From the NCBI GenBank assembly GCA_015680905.1, contig CM027378.1, forward strand, positions 71,081,501-71,145,500: a stretch of DNA of 64,000 bases, given 5' to 3'. This document shows positions 45,868 through 57,259 of the stretch, one piece after another (the first letter of the stretch is position 1; each line of letters starts with the position of its first letter). The position numbers and the translations under genes are program-made. Below the pieces are notes generated by a model. It saw only the letters and a list, made by a program, of their open reading frames with translations, did not search any database and was not told where the DNA came from. The DNA comes from Coptis chinensis. Its lineage: Eukaryota > Streptophyta > Magnoliopsida > Ranunculales > Ranunculaceae.

Positions 45868-46224
45868 CTAATGGAGTGTTGATGGCACTGCTTGCATCTT
45901 GTGGTTCCAACGACGTCCTAAAATAACAGTATATGATGAGTTAACATCTAGAATGCTAAAGCGCGTGTTGATGCTGATTTTATCTTCGCGTGACCCGACT
46001 GAGACAGGTAGAATTATGTCTCTAATTGGGTCAGCTCGAGATCTATTGAAGCCATAGAGGGGGGCTATTGGATCAATCATAACCGACTTTGGTAAGCTCA
46101 TCTCTTTGATAGTTTGGTAGAACAAAATATCACATGAGCTGCCTGGGTCGATCAGGGCGCGCTTTACTATCCAGTTACTAATTTTGACATGGACCACCAG
46201 AGCGTCGTTATGCGGGAGGCACAC
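45868..46224 (-). other. aspartic protease-like region (fossil)
   Basis: ALIDPGSSCDILF resembles the D-S/T-G region of retroelement aspartic proteases, and a later VILGR block fits the family's second conserved segment. Part of the gypsy element. Confidence 0.75.
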
Positions 46225-46699
46225 CTTGTTGAGGTTGGCCTCAGTGAAAGTGATGTCTCCTGAGTTGCGGGCAGTTACGTGTAGGGCAAGACCCGCTTGT
46301 GAGGAGAACTGATAGATCGACTTATTGTAGGGTGCCTACACGTCTCCTTTTCTCCCTTGTGGACGTGATAGAGTCGTCCTGGAAGGTGATCATGTTGATC
46401 ATTCTGTTGTTATCTATGTTAGATGAGTGTTGACAACGATCATGACGAGATCAGTCCATAGAGCGTCCTCGAGCGTGGGAGCAATCTTGGTTGTGGTTGT
46501 ATGGAGGAGTTCGGCTTTGCTCTTTGCGGGCTATGAGCTTGTGGCACAGGTCACCATCGGCTATATCAATATAGTGCTTGATATGGCCTGCCTCAATGAG
46601 GTCTTGGAGGTAGTGCTTGAGTATGCGGCATTCGTTGGTCTCATGACACTTTGCTTTGTGGAAAGCGCAGTATGGCTTTCCTGGTGTGTCTTATGGCCG

Positions 46700-47560
46700 T
46701 TTTACCTCAAGTCGGTAATAAGCCGCTGTCTTTATCTTCTCCAGTATGTAACTTGGATATCTTGTCAGAACAGCGAACTTGCGCTTCGTGTGCATCCTGG
46801 TACCATATCGACTTCTGTCCTTGTGGTTTGGGTCGCTTTTTGGAGGACGAGGCAGAGTCTGAGATTAATGCGAATTCCTCTTGTTCACCTTCGTGATCTA
46901 AAGCTTCCTGTAGCTTTATATACTTGTACACGTGAGTGTACAAGTCTTCTAGTTTTGCAGGACGCTCCTTCATGAGCGACTTATATAGCCAGGTATTTTT
47001 AGGGATTGCCTTGGTGAATGCCAAGGTTGCAAAGGACTCTTGGAGGTCGCTTTCTATAGACAGCAAGTTTGTCTTGAATCGCCCAAAGAAGGAGTGGATT
47101 GACTTGTCTTTCTTCTGAGACAGCAAGAAGAGTGAGTCAACGTCGGTTTTCTTACGTCTGTTGTGGATGTAATGATTAGCGAACTGATCGGTTAGCTTCT
47201 CAAAGCTATCGATGGAGTTCGGTTCTAGTGAGTAGAACTAGTCAAGAGCTCTTTCTTTCAGACTTGCATGAAACAAGCGGCATTGCAAGTAGTCGAACTA
47301 TTGTGCACTATAGAGTGCGAGGCTCTGGATATAGCGAGCAACGTGTTGACCGGGACACATATTGCCATCATATATTGCGAAGCGCGGCTGAATGAAATCG
47401 TGCAGGGAGGGTTTACTGAGTACCTCCGGTGTGAATGGGGATGCTCGATAAGTTTTCAGCATCTTCTGGACGATTTGAGTGGCATCCTTCTTCACAGTAC
47501 TCTGGTCAATTCGCTGGGACAGCTCGTTGATTTGCTGGTTCACTTCGTTAATCCTCAGCG
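46700..47560 (-). other. gag-like region (fossil)
   Basis: Minus-strand sequence with FFGRFKTNLLSIE and SFATLAFTKAI resembles the retrotransposon gag core. A short Cys-containing stretch is expected downstream. Broken. Confidence 0.7.
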
Positions 47561-47764
47561 GTGACTCCGTTGTGGTTCTGGGCTGCCACCTGATTTTTCA
47601 GTGCGGCGTTTTCCTATCGTAAGAGGGTGATGCTGTCGTTCATGGTTCCCATCTGGGTGGCCATGCTCTTCATTTGTTCTTGTAGGCTGTCCATACTTCG
47701 TGGGCTTGAAATTTGTTTGAAGGTTTTTCTAGTTGAATGATTGTGAACTCAAGAAATCGAGCCA

Positions 47765-47777
47765 CAGACGGCGCCAA
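47765..47777 (-). other. primer-binding-site-like sequence
   Basis: TTGGCGCCGTCTG on the minus strand, directly inside the 5' LTR. TGGCGCC is a common start of gypsy primer-binding sites. Confidence 0.65.
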
Positions 47778-48353
47778 TGTAAATGTTGTATTTTGTTAAC
47801 CTGACTGGTGTATGCAATCTTTGGGGAGAAAGGTGTTTGAGGGATTGAATTGACCGAGTTCGTATGGACAAACTGCCTACGTATCAAGTTCTCTCTGCTG
47901 GGGGGAGACTTGAATCAGGTCAGACGTAGTTCTTCATCCTCTTTATATAGGCAAGATGCTCATGCCTCCAGCTCTCCTGCGTCAGGTCAAGTTTAGGTCT
48001 CCTCCTTGTTGGCTAACCATGATGGCGAGTTATGGAGAATCAATGAGATGCATGCCTGAAGTTGTGGTCATGAAAGCCATAATGATGACATACATTACAG
48101 ATTGTTATGGAGCAGAATGAGGGAGAGTGATGGAGGTCACTTCTGACCTAGAACGTCTTTTTGACTTGAATCACTATGAAGCGAGCTCGTAGGACGAAGT
48201 TGAAGATCGCTTGATTTGAACAGGTCGCATGCCTGAGCTAGTTCACTATGAAACGAGCTCTGAGGACGAGGATCGGAGGTTGGTTGGTAGTTCGATCTGT
48301 TTATGCTGAACACGTGCTTGATATTCATTGGATGTGAATATTACTCCCTCACA
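47778..48353 (-). repeat. 5' LTR of the gypsy element
   Basis: 576 bp, begins TG and ends CA in element orientation. A CTTTATATAG word in both copies lies on the plus strand. Confidence 0.94.
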
Positions 48354-50445
48354 TGTGTTATTACCTACTATGCGTTTACAACCACAACATGTATAGTTCC
48401 TAATAGCCCACATTTAATCAGACATTAAATCACTTCAGCTTCGGTTACCAAAATTAAAATAGAAAACCCATTTAGCATCCACTAAATTTACAGTGTAGTA
48501 GAGAGTTGATCAATTAGTTGGGTTAAACTGCTAAAGGCTTCAAAAGTGGGGTTAAATAAATGCCAAGGATTACCAAAAAATAAAAATAAATACTAATTCA
48601 GTGGATCGGCTTGGTTTTGAAGAGTTGGCTTCCCTATGAAAAATGAAAACGCTTTTTGTGTTGTATTAATTGCCGTTTTGCTTTAAAAGTGGGCTTGATC
48701 CCTAATACTCGCAATGACCATCAACCCCAAACGTTACCACTATCAAAACCCTCTCTTTCTCTCTTGATACCTTACCACTATCAAAACCCACCTCAAAAAA
48801 TCATGCACCATCGACTTCTTTGTTCATCTAAATGCTTCACTCCACACCTTCGATGGCAGGTACTGTGTTTGATCTATCTCAAGTATTCGACTAATTTAAT
48901 TTTGGGATTAAACATGGTTTCCACTTCCTGCTGTTGGATTAATTTTCCTACCAAAGATGCTTTGAATTGGTTCTGCTCCAAGTTTCTATTCTTAGTAGTT
49001 GGGTTTTAGTAGCTTATGCAATTCCTCTTATTATGTTTTACCAGTTCAATGATTTTCAATCAGGTAGCTTGAAAGACAAATATGTTACTATGCACAAAAT
49101 TTCACACTGGCTTGAACTATGTTGTTGTCGAGATCAATTACACTTGAACTATTTTGCTCACGTCGTCAGGTATGTATAATGTTTCTAGACTAGATCAATA
49201 ACAAACCTCTTTTCTATTGTTTCTTGCTACTTCGAAGTTGCAAATGTCCATGCTGTCAGATCCATATATACATACATACCTATATTTTTTATTGGCCTAA
49301 CAGATTGCATATTTATTAATTCAAGTGAATTGTTCATGGTTTAACAAATTTTCAATTCATTAAAGTTGGAATAAAAACATAAAATAATTCTTAACTATTG
49401 GGTTTAATTGATTAAATGTAATCGGTTGTGAGTTAACACATTAAAACGTTATTAAAGGCCGGGTTTGTAGGCTTGGGCATCTAATAGACTCAAACGGACT
49501 TGCATCCAATGGCGTATCCTCTCCCCAATTACTACCTCCGAAGTTTCCTTTTTCTTCACCAAAATTGATTGGATTAATCAAGACACTATTAGTACACCCA
49601 TTAGAGCACCAGTGATTGTTACCTTACGTTGCTCCACTACAAAAATTTATCAATAGAGTTAAAGTAGAGCATGACTTTTACTAACTTAGCTTCTCTCAAC
49701 TCCCTGTATAAAACTCTCTATCCCAATTTCTGGCATCAAGGTTCCTCTTCCAATCCAACAAATTTACGTAAAAAAAATGCAATCAAATTGAGGTTTGCAA
49801 TTTCAAATGTTTTTTTTGGATAAATTTGTTTTGCTGTGATTTAGAAATCCTTACAAACATCTTATTTACATGGTGTCGTCTATTCAGTTTATCAGGAAAA
49901 TTGGTGTTCTTAGTATGCTTCATATTTTGCCTAATGTATGATAGTTCTGAAGACTTGAGCTGTTGGGATTAGGAAGGCACAGTTAAATGGAACAAGATAG
50001 AAAAGCGATTAACAAGCACGAGCGTGAAAGAAATTACACAAAAGTCTTGTTAGGAACTCAATGTTATTACCTTGATTAGATTTGCTAAGGATGAGGAAAA
50101 ATATTAAACCACGAGAACCATACTCCAGCTAGGTACATTTCCTTTTTCTTCCTTAATAAATTCATGTGATGTGGTGTTAGTCTACTTTAATTTATTTTTC
50201 ATGCTATTAAAAGTCAGTAGATACAATGTTGGTTCTTGGTATCTCAAGCTGCTATATGCATGTATGCTCGACTTGGTTAGCACGTAACAACATTTAAAAG
50301 CTTAAGTTTGTTTGTGTTTTATGTCTTGGCTATTTGTCTTTTGTTTTGAAGTTTTCACTTGCTATGTTTGTTGTTTCTGTTCCCATCCCTTTACACTGGT
50401 ATGGTACTTTAAAAAATTCCACAACATAGTAGAGTGTCTATTGCT

Positions 50446-50917
50446 GGCTCCAAATGAAATATGGAGGCACTACAAAGCTACACCTTATTTGGACCATTTT
50501 TTTTTTTTGGAAGTAATTAAAAGGGTTAAGACCGGCTACCCCCAAACTATATTAATGAAATCAATCATAAATACAACCTAATGCATCCTCCTCCACTATA
50601 CATTGTAAGCATTCACTTTCGGTGAAAGGGTGTAAAACATTACATTATTCGGATCCTTTAGTTTTCTTTTCGGTTTGTTTTTTGAATTGAAGGGCATAAA
50701 TAGAAAGACATAAATAGAAGATGATTGTAATGCCCAGGAAGAAAAAGTGTACTTATAGTGGCTCCAAAAGAAATATGGAGGCACTACAAAGGTACACCTT
50801 ATTCAGATCCTTTAGTTTCTTTCAGGATTTATTTTTGAATGGACGGGCATAAATAGAAAAGACATAAATAGAAGATGATTGTACCGGCCGGGATGAAAAA
50901 GTTGCACTTATAGTGGT
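50446..50917 (+). repeat. tandem duplication, about 155-bp period
   Basis: 50646-50762 and 50800-50917 are diverged copies sharing GACATAAATAGAAGATGATT and ending ACTTATAGTGG. A partial third copy of the intervening segment (AAATATGGAGGCACTACAAA) is at 50446-50493 and 50760-50807. Confidence 0.8.
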
Positions 50918-52496
50918 ATGGCAGAGTGATTCATGATCATTACATGAACCTAGAACATTATTACAAATTTGTATTGATTTGATTGATGCCAAGCCACCAA
51001 TCTGAGTATACCTAGCATGACTATTTATAAGCATTTCATTGCTCTTTTTGGGAGGCCTATCTTGGCTCATTTACAAAGTTAGAGGTTGTTCACACTTCTA
51101 ATCCATTAGTTTTCCTTATGGTCAGCATTTTAAAACATGAAGAACCTAAAAGATGATGGAGTGTACGTGTTTGATAAATTGACCAAGATTATATATTGGT
51201 TATGATAGAAGATTATGTCTTTGGAGTGTGCGTGTGTAGCCAATGGTTTAAAGAAATTTACTGCTCGGGAAGGCACCGGTATATGAATTTCGGGATGGTG
51301 AAATTCCATGTTAGACTTTGGGAAATTTATTGTGTTCATTTAATGTGGGGGTGTTTGTCGACCTACAAAATCCAGGTTTCTAGGTACTTCATCTCATGTA
51401 AGTTACCCATTTTGATTTCCATTCTTTAGTTTTTTCTTTTACTTCTTTAGGCCAATTCAGTGATGCACCGCGGTTTTTTTATATGTTTACGATTTGTTTT
51501 ACTAAATTTTCTATGCAAAGTTCCTTTTTGGGTTGTTGTTTCCCGTTATGTTCTAAATTTTGAGGTTGCTTTGCATCTTCGATACCATTTTGGGATACTT
51601 TCTGTTGTGAGTAATTGTCTTCAATCTCATTTGAGCACCTAAACAATTTCAGCATGCATCCCAATTTATTTGTTTGTTTAGTTTGTGCATGTTGAAGTAT
51701 TGGCCTTCGCGATTTCTCTACCTTTTCAAATCCTTTCTCTTTTGAAAGTGATTCTGAGCTGCTATTTTTTTTAACAAAAAGAGGGCGAGAGGGGTAGCAG
51801 ATTTAGAACACTTTTGTCTCATATCCTCTACATAAAGGTTAATTTTAGTGCATTATGTTGGTAGACACCCAAAAAATTTAGTTCATAGAGGTTAATTTTA
51901 GCCAATTTCCTTTTCCTTCACCAAAAATTAATAGACACCCAATTAATTAGTACACATCGGTTACTCATCTTTTTCCTCTCGCATACTTATTGAGAGTTAG
52001 AGCACCACTGATTATTTCCTTCTGATAGTTGCTCTCCATTTTCCTTTCCCATTCAATAAGAGTTAATTTGATTAGTATGCAATTTCTCTACCTACTTTAG
52101 TGGTTTGTAACGCTTAATGTGTTGAAGAAAATAAATGGTGTTTAAAGCATACAACGTTATTTGTAACTTCTCTACTGTTTAAAGCATGTTTTAAAGCATC
52201 CTTTCTTTCCCAGAATCATGCGTGGATACTATTTTTCTATAAAAAATAAAATCTTATGCATTCTTAACCTTCAAGAATTTAAGCACTCCCCCTTTGTTTG
52301 CGGAAATGTCGATTGAAGATATAATTGAGAGTGTGTTTTCATAAATGCTAATTGCAATAAACAAATTTGACTTATAGTGGACCCACTAATGAAGTCTCAT
52401 TCCCAGTCCTTCATGAAGGTTTGACAACTTATTGGCCCTCTTGGGTCCTTCATTGCAAGATATCAAGAACTAAAGATTCCATTGCCCTCAATCTCC

Positions 52497-52645
52497 TCTA
52501 CCAATAACGATTATGATTTCAGTTAGATATTTTTGTTATGACATTTATATATAATGACTAATGACCACATATAGAATTCTCCTCTACCAATAACTGACTA
52601 CGATTTCAGTTAGATTTCTATTACGACATTTATATTTAATGCCTA
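52497..52645 (+). repeat. tandem duplication, about 75 bp
   Basis: Two copies start CCTCTACCAATAAC and share GATTTCAGTTAGAT, ACGACATTTATAT and AATG. Differences suggest an old event. Confidence 0.75.
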
Positions 52646-52655
52646 AGATTCTTTT

Positions 52656-52960
52656 ATACAAATATCAATGAAAAGTACATGTTAATAGCGCATTGTACAA
52701 CACAAAAATAGAATTCTTTGGGCTCAAAATAGAGGCATTCTCATAAGCAACTGCGGGTCAAAACCCCAGAAGGGTGACCAACCCTACTTCTGCCTACAGA
52801 ATACGTCATGTTCCCAAAAGCCGGAGCAAAACCTGATTCTCAGATCTAGGGATTGCCTAAGCCTTATATCTAATAAGGGCATGTGAGGTGAAGAAGTGCT
52901 CTATTTCTGTGTTGTACAATATGCGCTACGAACATGTACTTTTCATTGATATTTGTGTAA
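52656..52960. mobile_element. MITE-like element with about 55-bp inverted repeats
   Basis: 52656-52710 and 52901-52957 are inverted copies (CAAATATCAATGAAAAGTAC, then GCGCATTGTACAACAC versus GCGCATATTGTACAACAC). The centre is about 190 bp and non-coding. No convincing target duplication; family not assigned. Confidence 0.7.
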
Positions 52961-53236
52961 GGATGTCAGTATGTCACATACCAGTGTGGGCTTCTAAAAC
53001 CCGTTTTCTTATTGGATTTTCAGCAATTATATATCTTCTTATTGTTGTCAGATTTTAATTTTTTATTTGTTCCCAGCAAAGGTTTTATGCATACTTCCTA
53101 ATTGTTACCTGCCTATCCATACTAAACCTTTTATTCCTTTTGTTTTTTGATAGATATTAAGGTATATTGCAAGTTTGTAACTACCTTCTGTTCTCCATTA
53201 AAAACAAACCAATAAATTTGCAAAAGTGAAAGGGCA

Positions 53237-53353
53237 TTGAATTAGAAGGCAACGTACTTCAAGCCAGGATGTGGGAAATGATCAAGCCACGAGGAAAACA
53301 TGTACATTTTCTTCATTTCCCTCATCGTTGGATTGAAATTCAAATTAAGGTAT
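53237..53353 (+). other. possible exon with OB-fold-like sequence
   Basis: An open stretch reads GIELEGNVLQARMWEMIKP and HFPHRWIEIQIK and ends at a GT donor-like site (AAG/GTATTG). EGNVLQARMW resembles the DExGNxIQAxxW strand of RPA-like OB-folds, which Helitrons often carry. The match is short and may be chance. Confidence 0.25.
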
Positions 53354-56300
53354 TGTTTCTTTCGTATACTTCCATTGGATGATTTAATTAAAATGATGCT
53401 TACTAAAAAATTGTTGTTAAGAAATCCAAGTGTCACTTTATTTGTTGAATCTATTACTATATTTGATCATTTTTCTCTACTTTGCTTTTTTTTTTTATAT
53501 ATATAGCAAGGATAGTGTAAACCAAGGTACAATAGTACTTGATGAGACTAGCCTCCCCAAAAAAATATCACCACCCCAACCAAAAAAAAAAGGATATAAA
53601 AGTAGTTTTTATGAATGCGCACCAAAGAGGTTTGATCTTTTTCATGTTGTGTTCAAGTGGTGTGAATAGGTAAGAGGGCATAATTTGGTGGAACCAAGTG
53701 TTGTTGCTAAAGAATTGTTTAATAGAGCGTGTTGAATTCAGTGTGCATAAATGTATAATATGTATTTGATTTCAGTGATCCCAAAATTATACTTGCTTTT
53801 GCAAAGTAAGCTATTCATCTATAGTATTTTTTTTATTACTGTAAGTTCCTTGCACAAATTGATCTTCAATGTCCATTGAAAGTGGTCTAAGAGATGAAGA
53901 TGCTCGGCTCTAGGAAGCATTCTTGCATTGTATTAGTCAAGTATTTTCAGATACTTAGAAATCTTGCATACTTACTAATACAAATGACATTATTGGACCG
54001 AGTAGAATTGTCGTTTAGAATGTTTCACTCATACAATATTCAAGTTTCTTCAAAACCCCTGCTCGGTGGCCCTATATGGATTAGAAATTGTTGATCCCTT
54101 TATCCCTTGCTTACTATGTGAACTTGAGATATTGGATATAAGCATAAGTAAGGTGTAAAACCGTGACAACTTCTTTAGCCTAAACAGTTAGTACTTTGAG
54201 ATTTACTAGGGTAGATGTTCAACAATGGGTAGAGAATCCCATGGCCTTCTCAACTGGGAGATTCAGCTTTAACTTAACAAACAAAGGGTTGGGGGTTATT
54301 GACTGCCCATATTTTAATTTCAGCGAGTCGTTGAAGCATTATAGATGGATTATCAAGTCTCGAAGGGAGTCAAACCTTTAAAAGTGCTAAATTATTTTTC
54401 AACCATTGTAATCTGCTATAGTTAGTGTTGCCTGTGTTTTTAGGATTATTGATTGGTACATCGGTCCTTTCTTTGGATCTTTGATGATTCTCATATATTG
54501 CTTAATGCAAAATGAGTAACGAGACATCTATTACCAATGGAGTAATGAGACATTTCTTTTACAATTATGGTTTGTGTTGTGCCTACTGCGGCCTCTCTTT
54601 CATCACATATGAAGTGGTTGATATATGCAATTTTTGAAATCCATAGATTGTGTTTAGAGTGGTAGTTCTCAAGTGATGTGTGGTTGGACCAAACTTTACG
54701 TGGTGTTCAAAAGTTTAGACAGGTGAGTAGAATTTATAATTAATAGTATGTAATTAGAACAAGATTGATACTATCATAGGACTAGCATGAAAAGGTGATC
54801 GAGCAACATCTTTCTTTGTTTGGAGTAATTATTACAATCATGCAAAAGATGTTATTCCGTATTGCAAGTGAATACTAGGAATGTTACTCTGGGTGTATAG
54901 TTAGAGTTCAGTGTTGGGAATACAGAATGTGTGTTTCTCAATACTGTAATTACTTTGCAAAAACTCTTGATCGATGGGATCTATAACACTATAAGCTCGA
55001 AGTTAGTTATTTGTCTTAATATTTAAGTTTGGAGAACTTTGATTCATTTTCCTCAGTTGGTTATTGCCGCAATACAACAAATAACACAACCAAGTTCCAT
55101 TTGATAAGAGATGGTATGATGAAATATTGATGGCCTGGCATGTTTCCTTGATAATTTATACCAAAGAAATTCGATTGATGGGAACATAGAAACTATAACA
55201 CAGTTTATTTATAGGTTTCAAGAAACATCGACTCCTTTGACAAATAATGTTGTTACATAGAACTCTTCTTTAATAATGGTTGGATTTCAATTTGAACATT
55301 TAGTTCCTACTATATATACTACTTGATTGTGCCATGTTATATATATATATATATATATGCTCATAGTTGTTTTGAAGACATGATAGAAAGAATACACGAT
55401 CCTTGGATGCTTGGCCCTCTTTTGACAAGTCCAACATGTTTATGACTCTTGGAAGTTGAATTGATTAAAGTATGCTCTTAGTCTTATGTTGCTTTAATAT
55501 GTTACTTCTAATTTTGCTCTAATATTATTTTCCTGGATGTCTAGCCAGATGTCATTTGTATTGAACAATGGGATAACTCCGAAAATAACCAACTAAATTT
55601 GTCGGCTTTTCAGAGACTATTGGGAGCTAATCAACAACTATGTTGGCGCTCATGAATCCACTGAGAAGAAAAGTGCTAAGATGTGTTTCAAATTTAAAAA
55701 AGTTGGAAGAAGAAAGAACAACGCATTCTAATCTAATTACAAGGAGATGTTCCGTTACTGTGAAGTATAGTGCTAGATCAAGTGTAAGTTCGAAATCACT
55801 TCCAATGTTTCATATTTCAAAATTTTAAAAGAAGAAAGAACGCACCCTAAGCTAATTGCAAGGAGATGTGCAGTTACTGTGAAGTGCAGTGCTAGATCAA
55901 AACCACTTCTAATGGTAATAATCTAAACTCTTGACCTCTTCGATTTAGCAATGTTACTTAATTCCTCAACTGCACTGAATGCATATTTTCTATTCGAGAA
56001 GCTTACCTTCCAGATTCAAGGTCAATAGAAGATTGATGAATGTCTTGAAAATTACCTCAAAGATACCAACTTCTGTACATATGGTGGATGTAACATCTAA
56101 TGCGGCATGCAGCGAAATGTGCCAAGAAAATACATAAAGTGACACCTACATGACTTCAAATGTGGGAGAATTAGAATACGAAGTGTGGGATTTTCTTGAA
56201 ATGAGTCTCATGTTAACTGGAATAAAGACGAGTAGATCTATGTTACTATCCTCCTTGACGTTAGTTGTCGAAAAAATAACTATTCTCCTTGACCACTGTA

Positions 56301-57232
56301 AATACTTGAACACTCAACAAAGAAAAAAGTATGTGCAAACTGTGCAACTTTTAATGAACAAAAATTTTGTCGTTTCAAATATTTGCATTGTCTATGCTTA
56401 GGAATTGGGTACTACCTAGGGGAACACCTTTACAGGTTCTGATATATATATCGTAGATCGTGAATTCAACAAAGACCTTAGATTCAAGAATCTAAAGCAT
56501 GAACTTGATTTACCTATTTATGCAAACGTCCTTTTCCTAACTGAAAGCCATGAGACTGGGTCGGAAGATGTCCTCAAAAAGCCCACTGGTCGAGATAACT
56601 TCAACTTGCCATGCACTGGCCAACTCCAACCAAATTTAAAGACCGGTTAATATGTTCCAATGTGGGTGTCGAAAATCTTTAAAGGTTCTCTTCAATACCA
56701 AATTTAAATATATAATGAATGAATTTGATGAATCTTATTAACAAAATTAAGGGGCTATTAAATAGTTGCCAACACCTTAATTCTGTGGAAGGGCTTCAAT
56801 GGGTTTTGGTTTGAGTCCTTTCTTGCATGAAGAAGTGTCCATGAAGTGTCGCCCATTAAGTGAGTTTCAAGACAAATTTCTTAAAGCTTCTGAAAAAACC
56901 ATGAATGTTGAAGCTTCTTAAAGTCAAAGCGATGATCTTTGTTCTAATTTGGTTATAATAGAGGTACATGCTCTTCTCAAAGAACTCCTTCAATTCCTTA
57001 TCATCTTTGAGTTTTTAACTGGTGTAGTACTACTGTTAGAAGAATATACTTATCAACATGTATTAACCAAAAAGGTATCCAGGGAATGTCCCCAATTCCC
57101 ATTTGGTTGAGAAAAGGTTTGCATAAAATCAATAGAATGATTGGGATATAGTCATGGTAAAACGTTGTATACTGAATGCGGTAGAGTTACATTCAGTGCC
57201 ACAAACAACATAATAAGCACCTCATAACCAAT
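53354..57232. other. no gene recognised
   Basis: Short open frames only (for example 56150-56401) without motifs I can name. A diverged duplication of a CTAATTRCAAGGAGATGT block occurs at 55732 and 55852, and a short TA run at 55339-55357. Possibly Helitron interior. Confidence 0.35.
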
Positions 57233-57259
57233 CGTGCCGTCAGCACGGGTTATATCTAG
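57233..57259 (+). other. Helitron 3' terminus, plus strand
   Basis: Hairpin CGTGC/GCACG (57233-57247), eight bases, then CTAG (57256-57259) followed by T, the same design as the terminus at 1405-1431. The bases after the stem, GGGTTATAT, compare with GGGCATTCA there. The element would extend leftward from here; its 5' end was not located. Confidence 0.65.

Larger units (their letters stand above)
37879..48353 (-). mobile_element. Ty3/gypsy LTR retrotransposon, Tat-like, broken
   Basis: Two LTRs (37879-38449 and 47778-48353) in the same orientation flank gag- and pol-like sequence on the minus strand, and an exact 5-bp duplication TGTGT lies outside them (37874-37878 and 48354-48358). The order gag, protease, reverse transcriptase, RNase H, a second RNase H-like domain and integrase is that of Ty3/gypsy. 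The second RNase H and an antisense open-frame region between integrase and 3' LTR point to the Tat lineage. By eye the LTRs differ at about 7% of positions, suggesting an insertion a few million years old under commonly used plant rates. The coding part is broken in many places, on the order of ten. Confidence 0.95.
48359..52655. other. gene-poor region, possibly Helitron interior
   Basis: No exon that I can assign. It contains a diverged duplication at 50446-50917, partly similar segments at 49550-49620 and 51905-52020, and a 75-bp tandem duplication at 52497-52645. Since a plus-strand Helitron 3' end lies at 57259, part of this may be its interior, but no matching 5' end was found. Confidence 0.35.

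Noticed and set aside
48656-49179. Possible small gene with two overlapping open frames
   Set aside because: No recognisable motif, weak codon composition and no convincing splice structure.
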